Assembly (NCBI RefSeq): GCF_017591435.1
Contig: NC_059258.1
Coordinates: 7,014,571 to 7,078,570, forward strand
Length of the DNA: 64,000 nucleotides
Direction of reading: 5' to 3'
Source of the DNA: Portunus trituberculatus
Lineage: Eukaryota; Arthropoda; Malacostraca; Decapoda; Portunidae
Part shown: in pieces, positions 33,673 to 58,629 of the stretch
How the letters are laid out: the number at the start of each line of letters is the position of its first letter
How positions within the stretch are numbered: the first letter of the stretch is position 1
Notes under the pieces: model-generated
Seen by the model: the letters and a program-made list of their open reading frames with translations, nothing else
Told to the model about the DNA's origin: nothing
Database searches by the model: none
Program-made: the position numbers and the translations under genes

Positions 33673-35860
33673 CAATCACCACAGTCCCAGTAGCAACACG
33701 ATCCATTCCCTTCTTGTCTTCTCCGCTCTTTCATCCCTATTATGCCCTAATTCACTTAAAATCACTTGCATCATATCATGCCTGTCTCTCTCATACTTCT
33801 CACACTCCAGCATGACATGCTCCACCGTCTCGTCATCCCCCATTTCACACATCTGGCACACTTTACTGCAGGACTCAGACCACCTGTAGTTATTTGCATT
33901 CACATCCATACACTGTGTCCTCGCTCGGAAAAGATCATCCCCCAGGCTGCCATCATATACCACCTTTTATACGTCGGGGCTTCCTTTTCCTCAATCAATC
34001 TCTTTCGTTCCATCTTATTCTTCCATATATTCAGTCCCACCCACTTCACCTCTCTGTCTATCTCACTCTTCCATTTCTTCGCATCCCATTCAGTTCCCAC
34101 TCTGCCTTCTCTTGTCACGATCCATTCACGCTCATTTTGATTCCTCCCAGCCATTCTCATCCCCCATACAACTTGTAATCCACTCCTCTCTGTCATTCTC
34201 ATGCACCTCTTCCTCCAATTACTCCCACTTTCATTCCATAAGTACACTATTCTTTCATCATCCATTCTTTCTAATCTAACCTTGTACCTAAGTGTGGCTT
34301 TAACTAGTCTTTCCTAAAGGTGCTCCATCCCATATCCTCTCAAAGCTTCTACTGCTGTGTACCTCGGTGCATTCAGTGCCATTCTACATATTCTATTCTG
34401 TCCCACTTCTAGCTTGTCAATTTCACTTTCATTCCATGCAGTCACATCCATACCATACATTATGCAAATATACACTCTTCCACACTTCCCTCAGCACATT
34501 ATATTTGCTTGCTCTCATTCTTGCTGCATCCCCAATCGTCCTACCCACTGATTCACTAAACCTATCTTTTAATTCTTTGTCTTATCACACACACTTGGAC
34601 TCACCCACATCCCCAAGTACTTATATATATTCTCGTGCCTGATTCCACTCATTTTCTCCAATTCTCCATTCTGCATTGCTTTCATCGTCACACCTATTCA
34701 CTCTCATCACTTTACTTTTTTTCTCTACTAAATCTAACTCTCTCATATCCATCCACAACATCCAACATACTCTGCAACTCATCTGCTGACTCACTCATGA
34801 CCACTACGTCATCATCTGCATACACCTATCTTCTCATTCCCCACTCTCACTCCTGCATTCATTCTTCTCTGTCTGGCTGCTAGCTCCTCTGTATACAAAC
34901 TGAAAAGGGTTGGTGATAAAATACATCCTTGCCTAACTTCTCTCACTCTTCACCCAGTCTGTTATATCTCCTAGTCTGTGTTTGGCTCTGGTGTCAACAC
35001 ACATAGCCCTGCTACGCACTATGTTGATTATTTTTTCACTCAACCCAATCTTTCCTAAGACTCTTACTAACATTTCTCTATCCACCCTATCATATGCCTT
35101 TTCTATATCCAAAAAACCTAAATACAATTTGCCTCCCTCCTTTCTTTTTTTCTCAATCATTTCATTCACCACAAACAAGTTATCCTCGGCCCTCCTGTCC
35201 ATGCGGAAACCATTCTGTTCCTCACCCAACTCGCTCAATCCATTTACACAATCTCTCATTCAACACTGCACTAAACACTTTACCCACTGTGTTTAATAAT
35301 GCAATCGGCCTATAGTTCTTCAACTCATTCTTACGCCTGTGTCCTCCCTTATGCAACAGAGTCACCCTGCATTCATTCCACATTCTTGGCACCCTCTCCT
35401 CCTCCCACACCTGGTTAAATACTTCAGTCATCCTGTCAATAACAACCTCCCCACCATTTTTATACATCTCATACAGTATCCCATCTGGCCCTGCTGCCTT
35501 CCCATTCTTCTGCCTTTTCACACATCTCTCTAACTCTTCCTTGCTGATTTTCTCATTCAGTTCATCTGCATTTTTCCTCTCCAGTGTCACACATCCTTCT
35601 CTCACACCAAGCACTTCACCTACACCACCCACCTCTTCCCAGAACTGTCTAATTGCCTCCCTGATCTCATTCTTCTCTGTTATAACTTTCCCATTCACTT
35701 TCAGACTCTCCACACCAACATTTTTTGACATATTCTCACCTCTCATTAACTTGTACCATTCACGGCCACCTTCCATGCCTTTCTCTCTTAAAGATTCAAT
35801 CACACTTCTTTCACACTTTACTCAGGCCTTCATTATCATTCGCCTTGTGGTTGCCTAACG
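33673..35860 (-). mobile_element. LINE B, copy 1, frames broken
   Basis: In sense order: KEELERCVKRQKNGKAAGPD, NYRPIALLNTVGKVFSAVLN, EQNGFRMDRRAEDNLFVVNE, YLGFLDIEKAYDRVDREML (RT), then a C-terminal CxxC...H...C knuckle (CQMCEMGDDETVEHVMLEC). It is about 2.2 kb with several frameshifts. The 5' end stops beside the LTR element at 35864. The clade is not assigned. Confidence 0.8.
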
Positions 35861-35863
35861 TAT

Positions 35864-36551
35864 TGTTACGGCGGCGCAGGTGGGGCTGGTAGTTATTTGT
35901 TGGAGTGAGGTGGTATTGTTGAGAGACAGGATGTGGGCACCGGACGTGGATGACCGTGCAGGTAGATAAACCAACAATGATTGGCTCATGACTAGCCAAT
36001 CAGTGCAGAGCTGCTGGAAGGAGGGGTATAAAAGCTGGCCGCAGCCTGCTTCCCCCTGCTGTCTCTCTTTCCCCGCTCTGCTCTAGGCCTGGTTGCTTGC
36101 TGGTGGCCGGTTCCCGGCACTCGGCGTCTACCCAGTTCTCCTGATCTTGGAGGACAGTCTGGTCCTCCGGTGCTCTTGTTCCCACAAGCTTGGATGGGTT
36201 AGTCTTGTCCTCCATCTCTGCGCTTGTCCTATATATTGCCTTACACTGCCTGTTATGTACTGTGTTATACCCAAGTAAACGTAAGAAGCTGTGCTAAGTG
36301 TTTCCTGTCTCCTGCCTGCCTGGGTCCCCTGCCTGTGAGTTGTGTACCTCACTTCCCTTGCTAGTCACGGACCCTCGTTAACATTATCCCTGTGCCGCCT
36401 CGTCCTGAATGCTGTCCTGGTCTGCTGCTGAGAGTACATAAGTGATTTACGGTTGCGACTTTGGAAGCTGTAAGTAAGGACCTTGGGTGCCCTGCCTTGC
36501 CCTGTGGTTGCTGGGTGTGGTGTCCCTGCTGTGTGGGTAGCCTTTGTAACA
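35864..36551 (+). repeat. 5' LTR of the gypsy-type element
   Basis: 688 bp, TGTTAC...GTAACA. It carries a CCAAT motif near 35995 and TATAAAA at 36027-36033, the likely promoter. Many point differences from the 3' LTR show the insertion is not very recent. Confidence 0.92.
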
Positions 36552-36552
36552 A

Positions 36553-36568
36553 TGGTGTCAGGAGTGGG
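36553..36568 (+). other. Primer-binding site, tRNA-Leu(CAG)
   Basis: TGGTGTCAGGAGTGGG is complementary to CCA plus the 3' end of tRNA-Leu(CAG), one base after the LTR. The tRNA assignment is from knowledge of the tRNA 3' sequence. Confidence 0.8.
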
Positions 36569-36608
36569 GTAAAGTTTGGCTAGCAAGGTTGCCGGGTACG
36601 CATGAACA

Positions 36609-37247
36609 ATGGCAGACTCAGACGTGAAAGGTGGTGAGATGCCGGAAGGCAGTGAGCCAGATTAGAAAAGTCTGGAAAACTTGATTGCTAGGTGGGCACA
36701 GGAAATAAATTTGCAAATGGACAAAATGACACAAGAAACAATTGTGCGAATGGACAAAATAACGAGTGAAATTATGAAACAGGCAAGGAGTGAAATGAAA
36801 CAAGAATTAAGTGCACCGATGGTGCAACAGGACATGACAGAAGAAATCAAGGAAGAACTGGTGGCAGTGAAACAACAGTGCGAGGGATGCACTGGAGTCG
36901 TCGAGAGCGAGGTGGACAGCTGCCCATTTCCTGAGGTGGTGGACACTGGTGCGGCGAAGACCATCGTCGGGGAAGAAGTTGTGGCAGTGCAAGACCTCCC
37001 TGTGTCAGACTGGCAGCCGTGTGGCATGACTGGCCACTGTATGACGCCATGAGGCCCCGTAATGTCTATGATCATGGTGGGTGGTATTGAGGGGAAGCTA
37101 CCAGCATTCGTGGCCGACATGGAGGAACCCTGTCTGGTGGGGCTGGACTCCCTGGTTCAGAGTGCAGCATTAGTGGACTCCAGAAGGATGCAGATGCAGG
37201 TATGTGAGGAAAATAATATTACCGCTGATCCTGGAGGACGCTGCTGA
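36609..37247 (+). pseudogene. Gag/protease remnant of the LTR element
   Basis: The reading starts ATGGCAGACTCAGACGTG, with a stop after 18 codons (at 36663), then continues open: LENLIARWAQEINLQMDKMT, a Met/Lys/Glu-rich Gag-like segment, then FPEVVDTGAAKTIVGEE (aspartic protease DTGA) and FVADMEEPCLVGLDSLVQ. A further stop falls at 37050. The segment between Gag and protease is short, consistent with deletion. Confidence 0.7.
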
Positions 37248-37639
37248 ACAGGTCAAGAGCCCCGTGATGAGTCCAGATGTTGAGGATGAGAGGCTGGAGC
37301 TGCACTGCCAAGTTGTGAGGAAAGGTGAGGTTGCAGACGCCACTGTGAGAGCCCGTGAACGCCAGGCAGTTATGAGTAGCTGCAGTGGTGAGGTTGCAGA
37401 CGCCACCGGGACAGCACGTGGACGGCAGGCAGCAGCAAGCTATGATGGTTGTGAGATGGATGGAGACGTGGGTGAAGCAAGCCCCGCGCTATCTCCACGT
37501 GTGGTGGACTTAGAGGTATGTAGTTCCACCAAACAGACTCCTGGGCAGGTGGTGAAGTTGGAGAAGCAGCTGATGGAGCACGAGGACGTCTTCAGCCGAG
37601 ATGCACAAGGCTTTGGCTGCACATCGCTGGTTTAGCCCT

Positions 37640-38137
37640 CCAACACGGCAGACAGTCCTCCGATGAAGTAGCTACATAGCAGTGTCCCATTGGCCAAGAG
37701 AGAAGAGATGAGACTGCCTCTGGACCTGGCCACTGGACGAACGAACACCTGAGGAAGAACTACCACAAACAGCGTATGAGTTGGTAGTGATGCTGCAACA
37801 GCGGATGGAGGATATGCGGCGACAGGTGGCAAACAATCGTTACCTCAGGGGGAAAGCCATGACCTGCCGGTACCAGATGCGCGCCGGTGCGCCCAGTATG
37901 CAGTGTGGGACCGCGGCTGGCGGTACAAGCCCCGTAAGAAACGAGGCACCACTCTGAAGAGGCTGGAGAATTACTGGGAATGTGGGAAGGCCATACACTA
38001 CTCTGCAATGACTCGCAGCCGCCACCTACAAGCTGGACGTTGCCACAAGCAAGCGGCGGCGCATCGTCCACGTTGATCGCCGGTGGGCTGTTGTGGAGGA
38101 AGGATACTTGTGGGGCCAGCAGGGACCACCCTCGTAG
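37640..38137 (+). pseudogene. Integrase C-terminal remnant of the LTR element
   Basis: Across frames: EELPQTAYELVVMLQQRMED, then RWAQYAVWDRG-like and KRGTTLKRLENYWE-like segments, then TYKLDVATSKRRRIVHVDRR. This is the order of the C-terminal domain of gypsy integrases. At least two frameshifts. Confidence 0.6.
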
Positions 38138-38250
38138 CTGGACAAGTGAGGTGAGAAGCGACAGCGAGGTGGTGGGTGACGGCGGTATAAAAACTACGTT
38201 GCTGAATGTGTGGTGACAGTGACAATAAATAGTCAGGACGACTATTTTTC

Positions 38251-38265
38251 GTGGGGGGAGGGAAG
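38251..38265 (+). other. Polypurine tract
   Basis: GTGGGGGGAGGGAAG directly before the 3' LTR, the expected plus-strand primer. Confidence 0.8.
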
Positions 38266-38953
38266 TGTTACGGCGGCACAGGTGGGGCTGGTAGTTATTT
38301 GTTGGAGTGAGGTGGTATTGTTGAGAGACAGGAAGTGGGCACTGGATGTGGATGGCCGTGCAGGTGGATAAACCAACAGTGATTGGCTCATGACGATCGA
38401 GCCAATCAGTGCAGAGTGGCCGGAAGGAGGGGTATAAAAGCTGGCCGCAGCCTGCTTCGCCCTGCTGTCACTCTCTCCCCGCTATGCTCTAGGCCTGGTT
38501 GCTTGCTGGTGGCCGGTTCCCCACTCTCAGCGTCTACCCAGTTCTCCTGATCCTGGAGGACAGTCTGGTCCTCCGGTGCTCTTGTTCCCGCAAGCTTGGA
38601 TGGGTTAGTCTTGTCCTCCGTCTCCGCGCTTGTCCTGCATATTGCCTTACACTGCCTGTTATATACTGTGTTATATCCAAGTAAATGTAAGAAGCTCTGC
38701 CAAGTGTTTTCTGTCTCCTACCTGCCTGAATCCCCTGCCTGTTAGTTGTATACCTCGCTTCCCTCGCTAGTCACGGACCCTCGTCAACATTATCCCTGTG
38801 CTGCCCCGTCCTGAATGCTGTCCTGGTCTGCCGCTGAGAGTAAGTGATTTACGGTTGCAGCTTTGGAAGCTGAAAGTAAGGACCTTGGATGCCCTGCCTT
38901 GCCCTGTGGTTGCTGGGTGTGGTGTTCCTGCTGTGTAAACGACCCTTGTAACA
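38266..38953 (+). repeat. 3' LTR of the gypsy-type element
   Basis: 688 bp with TATAAAA at 38433-38439 and CCAAT near 38402; ends CCCTTGTAACA. It has small compensating indels relative to the 5' LTR. Confidence 0.92.
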
Positions 38954-40571
38954 GCATGATCTTGATCTTGATGTTACAAGTGACTCGGGACTGCTCATGA
39001 GTCAGGCCTTTGAAATGGCCATTCCTGTAAGGAAAAAGAGAAAAACGGCAAACAGAAAACAATCACCAAAATTCACCTTACTGATTCACACATCTAGCAC
39101 GCCACATTCTCTCCAGGAATTCCTTCACAGCTTCAATCGTCCTGTCATTTGTGTTTCCACACAGTCCCAGCAGCAGCACCATCCATTCCCTTCCTGTCAT
39201 CTTCACTCTGATATTCTCAAATTCCCTCAGCACCATTTGCATCACTTCATTTCTGTCTCTGGCATACTTCACACACTCCAGCACCACATGTTCCACCGTC
39301 TCATCCTCTCCCATGTCACACATCTTATACACCTCGCTGCGGGACTCAGACCACCTGTAACTCCTTGCATTCACATCCATACACTGATCCCTCGCTCAGA
39401 AGAGGTCACCACCCAGGCTTTCCTTGTAACACTTTTCATACATTGGGACCTCTTTCTCTCTGTACCACTCCAAAGTACTCTTTTGTTCCATCTTATTCTT
39501 CCATTCACTCAATCCCACATGTTTCACTACTTTGTCAATCTCACTCTTCCACTTTCTTACATCCCATTCTCTGCCTTCCTTATTTCTAACAACCATGTTC
39601 CAGTCACTCTCAACATACCTTCCCTCAATCCGCTGAAAAGCCCAACTAGTTTCCAAGCTACTCTTTACTGCTATCTTGACACACTTCTTCCCTACCTGCT
39701 ACTCCTACCATTCCATAGAAACACCTTTAATTCTCACTAGTCTTGCATCGTCTATTCGCTCTAATCTAGCCTTGTACCTCAACGTTGCCTTTACATGTCT
39801 CTCTCTAAAAGTACTCCAGCCCATGTCTCCCCTCAGAGCTTCTATCGCTGCACACCTTGGTGCATTCAGTGCCATTCTTGCTACTTTATTCTGTCCTATT
39901 TCTAACTTTTCTATTTCATTTTCATTCCACACAATCACATCCATACCATACATAATGCTTGGAACAGCTACGCTCTTCCAAACTTTTCGCAGCACATCAT
40001 ATTTACTTGCTCTCATCCTTGTTGCTCTTCCTAGTCCACCTACCCACTGGTTTACCATGCTTATCCTTTTATTCTTTGCCTTCACACAGCCATTTGAGCT
40101 CATCCACATCCCAAAAACTTGTATTCATCAGTCTGTTGCATCTCATTCTCACCCAGTCTCCACACTGACTCTCTTTCATCCTCTGACCTATTCACAATCA
40201 TCACCTTGCTCTTCTTACTGCTAAAACTTACCAAAAAGTCTCTCCCATACCCATCTACAGCATTCAACAAGCTTTGAAACTCATCTGCATACAAGAGCAC
40301 ACATATCTTATGATTCCCCAAATTTACTCCTACATTCATTCTTCACTTTCTGGCAGCCAGTTCCTCTGTGTATAAGCTAAAGAGGGTTGGTGACAGTATG
40401 CAACCCTGCCTAACTCCTCTCTCATTCTTCACCCAGTCTGTCACTACATCTCCTAGTCTGTATTATTTCCCCCTTGTATCCACATACATACTTTGCACTA
40501 TGTTAACTGTCTTTGCACTCAACCCAATTCTTCTAGGATTCTAGCAAGCATTTCTCTATTTACGCTATCAT
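38954..40571 (-). mobile_element. LINE B, copy 2
   Basis: The minus-strand frames give LLYADEFQSLLNAVDGYGRD (RT YADD variant), NQWVGGLGRATRMRASKYDV, PSIMYGMDVIVWNENEIEKL, and the C-terminal knuckle CDMGEDETVEHVVLEC and EFLERMW. It ends in the (TCAAGA)n module. It matches LINE B copy 1 across the LTR element, and the 5' part is missing. Confidence 0.8.
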
Positions 40572-41048
40572 AAAGCGGTCCAACAAAAGGTGCTTATGTC
40601 AAATTAACGGGTCACAAACACATCATAGTGTCAAGACGAAAGCACAGCCAAACTACGTTATATTACATTTTCTGAATACCAAAACTTTTCGCTTTCCAGC
40701 CAAATAAAGAAAACACAGGTTCCTTGTCTTATAAAGATTTTTGTTTTCTATTTTGATACCATTAAAAGTTTTGAATTTGAAAATACAAATTGGTAGACTA
40801 AACTTTATAGAATATTATATGAAAATTGATTTACTTTGCTAATAACAAATCAGATATCAGAATAATGCCAACTCCAGTAATGGAGTAATCTTAACCCTTA
40901 CACTGAGTTGTTTTTTTTGGCACGTTTGGTGAGTGACCCTACCACCCACAGCCTCACTCCCACACTGCACCTCCTCCCACACCCAGAGTCCAAAATAAAG
41001 CCTAGAAACACTTGCAAAACAAGAGAAAAATCACAAAATACATTCAAA
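40572..41048. other. Unassigned AT-rich DNA
   Basis: No repeat family, motif or reading frame of interest was recognised. Confidence 0.5.
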
Positions 41049-41270
41049 GGGGCCCACTGTGGTACAGTGGAACCATGCGTGCTTTGGGGTCTCCAAGCAC
41101 ACAGGTTCGAATCCTGTCCACGGTCCGAGTGTAGGTTGGGCTTCCTCACTCAGGGCAACGGTTTCCTAGCGGGTGGGCTTTGAGATAGGAGATACCCCAA
41201 AAAGTAGCCCCTTTAGCCCATAAATTCCCGTGAAAAGCCCACATGGCATATAAAATAAATAAGTAAATAA
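41049..41270 (+). mobile_element. tRNA-derived SINE (family S3), copy 4
   Basis: GGGGCCCACTGTGGTACAGT starts the head; the anticodon region is shortened relative to copy 1. B box GGTTCGAATCC and the body follow, then an AAATAAAT tail. Confidence 0.82.
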
Positions 41271-41534
41271 AAAAAGTTTCTGTTGTAGCAGGAGGCGGCG
41301 GGGTCGAGTGGGGCGGGGCTGGGCTGCAGGGAGCTGGGTGATGGTTTGTGGGGACTGGTGAGGCACTGGTAGTGGTGGTGGTGGTGTGGTGTGTTTTGTG
41401 GTAGTGGTGATGGTGGTGGTAGTGGCGACATGGACATGCGTATGGCAGCGGTTTGTATGGTGATGGTGTGTGGTGTGGCAATGGTGATAGTGTGCTGTGG
41501 TGTGGTGTGGTGACTGCTACCAGCTGAACTGACA

Positions 41535-41549
41535 ATGTGTGTGTGTGTA
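41535..41549. repeat. (TG)n at the 3' side of SINE S1 copy 3
   Basis: Seven TG units directly before TAATTCACC. Confidence 0.85.
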
Positions 41550-41825
41550 ATTCACCTTGGTCGTCTGCTGGTCATCCAGCCAGTCTTCCCCATTATGGAG
41601 TGAGCTCAGAGCTCATAGACCAATCTTCGGGTAGGACTGAGACTACAACACACTCCACACACCGGGAAAGCGAGGCCACAACCCCTCGAGTTACATCCCA
41701 TACCTATTTACTGCTAGGTGAACAGGGGCCATACATTAAGAGGCTTGCCCATTTGCCTCCCGCGCCGGGACTCGAACCCGGCCCTCTCAATTGTGAGTCG
41801 AGCGTGCTAACCACTACACTACGCG
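41550..41825 (-). mobile_element. tRNA-Val(CAC)-like SINE (family S1), copy 3, bracketed by (TG)n
   Basis: On the minus strand: CCGCGTAGTGTAGTGGTTAG, anticodon arm CTCGA-CTCACAA-TTGAG, then GGGTTCGAGTCCCGG, a well-kept tRNA-like fold with anticodon CAC. The body shares GAGCTCAGAGCTCAT and the ACACACCGGGAAAGCGAGG segment with copies 1 and 2. The sense 3' end is CCAAGGTGAATTACACACAC. Confidence 0.85.
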
Positions 41826-41841
41826 GTGTGTGTGTGTGTGT
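41826..41841. repeat. (TG)8 between SINE S1 copies 3 and 4
   Basis: A TG run shared by the 5' end of copy 3 and the 3' end of copy 4. Confidence 0.9.
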
Positions 41842-41982
41842 TATTCACCAGGGTTGTCTGCTGGTCAGTGGTCATGCAGCCAACCTTTCCCTTACAGAAG
41901 GAGCTCAGCAGAGCTCATACTGACCAATCTTCGGGTTGGACTGAGACTACATCACATCCCACACACACCGGCCAATTTAGGA
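41842..41982 (-). mobile_element. SINE S1, copy 4, 5'-truncated
   Basis: It contains TTATTCACCAGGGTTGTCTG, GAGCTCAGCAGAGCTCAT and CACACACCGGCC, then stops at a (A)27 run. The tRNA head is absent. Confidence 0.7.
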
Positions 41983-42059
41983 TGGAAAAAAAAAAAAAAA
42001 AAAAAAAAAAAGGGCTAGTTTTTTTTACCTTAAGTGATGTGAAAGAAAAGTTAGAATGA

Positions 42060-43080
42060 TATCAGAAATAATTTCACAAATTTATATATGCAAAAACAGA
42101 GGGAGAGGAAGACTGACAGATAGGGTAAGAAGGTGGAGCACAGCTGGTTGAAATCTTAAAGCAGCAGAAATTTTTTTCTGATCATGGCTGAGTCTACAAA
42201 CAAAGGTTGCATCAAGCACCTGTGTCTACTGTCAAGGGCAGTTGTAGAGGACTATGTAAAAGATAGCATTTTAGCTTCAATTTTTGTTTAGGATGGAAGT
42301 GATGGTACACTGCACAAAAACATTGTCAGTGTTTTTGAGAACTTAATATCTACAAGGAAAACATGATTAGCTTAAATGCAGATAGTGCTAATGTAATACT
42401 TAGACCTCATCACTTCCTATCGACCTTTCTTGGAGAAGAAATTCCACATTTGTTCACAATGAAATGCCTCAAATGCTTCCTTCAAACTGCCACGAGAAAT
42501 AGAAGATTTGGCCTAGAATGTTTATGTTAACAACTGAAACAATTCCAAGCTTTTGCTAGTGTAAAACCTGAGAAAATTCTTCATTCCAATCAGACCTACT
42601 GGCTCTCACTGCAGATGGTCATATAGAGCTTTTGATTTCTATAATCCAGTGACTTATAAAAACTTGTCATGTGACCAAATACTGGCTACCCTTGATGAAC
42701 CAACAACTAAACTGCTTTTACAGTTTAACTTCATTTTGCTAGTAATCAATACTGTATATTCAATCAACAAATGAAATCTGAATCCTCACAAATACACACA
42801 CTTTACAAGTCAGTGACAGGATCGTACGACACAATTCTTGAGTACTATTTACAGGATGAAAATCAGCAGAAAACCCAGAATCTGAATAACTTCAGAGACA
42901 CAAATGTCAAATACTTTGGTGCAAAAAAAGCTGAGACGAGCTTATGTCAGCGTCACACATTACAGCTGCTTCTTCCTCAAACCTATTTCCTAAAAGCTCA
43001 ATGGTGTCAGGTGAGCGAGCATCTCTCGCATCATGTAATACCTAATCATGAAATTACAAACACACCTGGCAATTATTAAT
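42060..43080 (+). pseudogene. Decayed hAT-like (ZMYM6/SCAND-type) transposase copy
   Basis: Pieces across frames resemble the hAT-derived gene family common in arthropod genomes: SLNADSANVILRPHHFLSTF, EEIPHLFTMKCLKCFLQTAT, KILHSNQTYWLSLQ, then SSQIHTLYKSVTGSYDTILE and FLKAQWCQVSEHLSHHVIP. Many stops and frameshifts; intronless. The family call is from memory of these motifs. Confidence 0.55.
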
Positions 43081-43595
43081 TTGATATTGCAATTGGGCAT
43101 TTCAAGAGAACTCATATTGGATTATTGAAATCTTTTTAATTAAGGAGAAAACCTCATCATCTGTTGCAATTAAAAGTGGCTTGGTTTCCAATGAATGGTT
43201 GCCTTCTAATTATGGTAGTATTCTTTCATTTATGTTTATAACATTATCATACCTCTCTATATTTGTAACATTACTATGTACTTTCATTTATATCTGTAAC
43301 ACTTATTATACATCTGTACCATTGCAATATGCCTCACATGACTACATTGTCTTGTGGGAGATCTCTGTGTGGTCTTCACATTCTCCTCTCTGCTGCTAGC
43401 AGCCTGTTTTGCAACCTGTCACACTCACTGTCACTCTAAGCTACCTTTTAAGCCTACAGTACAAATATATAGAGTATTTTGAAAGTTTTCCCTTCTGCAA
43501 CTCAACTACAACATACCATCTAATTTTTTATTGTAGTTGAGTTTATTGACAGCATCAGTTTTGTATTTTGATACTTTTACAAAGAACTTCTTGCA

Positions 43596-43630
<35 letters not shown>

Positions 43631-43924
43631 GGAAATTCAAAGTTATTCACAGCTAATTTCAAGGCCAGTGGCACAATACAGTGGTGTCTAGTGACAAAAT
43701 TTGGAAAATTTCATATTCTTTTTTCATTCCAAACCAAGACATGTAATACATTTTGTACAAAAAAGCATCTCCTCAAACACGTAATTCATTTATGATTTTA
43801 CAAATGAATTCAAAATGTGCACATAATACTTCATTAACACACTGATACATACCAGATCAACCAGTAACCTCTCATGATCAGATAACCTAGCCAGCAAAAC
43901 ACAAAAAAATGACCAACTTCTATA
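43081..43924. other. AT-rich 3' flank of MBLAC1
   Basis: It contains a (CA)n-(A)n run at 43594-43631 and otherwise unique-looking AT-rich DNA. The right part should be MBLAC1 3' UTR. Confidence 0.5.
43527..43547 (-). terminator. Candidate poly(A) signals for MBLAC1
   Basis: TTTATT at 43527-43532 and 43542-43547 gives two minus-strand AATAAA hexamers about 380-400 bp beyond the stop codon. Confidence 0.4.
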
Positions 43925-58465
<14,541 letters not shown>

Positions 58466-58555
58466 CTAAAAGAAAGAAACAAAGAGTAGAATAACATTTA
58501 CAGTAAACACTGATCCATATTTGAGATGGATTTAAAAAAAAAAAAAGGTTGAAGC

Positions 58556-58556
58556 A

Positions 58557-58626
<70 letters not shown>
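58556..58626. repeat. (CA)n at the 5' side of LINE A4
   Basis: About 35 CA units ending at the first base of the LINE. Confidence 0.97.

Positions 58627-58629
<3 letters not shown>

Larger units (their letters stand above)
35864..38953 (+). mobile_element. Gypsy-type LTR retrotransposon, internally deleted (non-autonomous)
   Basis: Two LTRs of identical length (688 bp) begin TGTTAC and end GTAACA. A primer-binding site to tRNA-Leu(CAG) starts two bases after the 5' LTR and a polypurine tract precedes the 3' LTR. The 1.7-kb interior keeps a Gag-like start, a protease remnant (VVDTGAAKTIV) and an integrase C-terminal tail (TYKLDVATSKRRRIVHVDR) but no reverse transcriptase, RNase H or integrase core. 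It must depend on a full-length relative. Possible 4-bp target duplication GTAT/GCAT (one mismatch). Confidence 0.9.
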
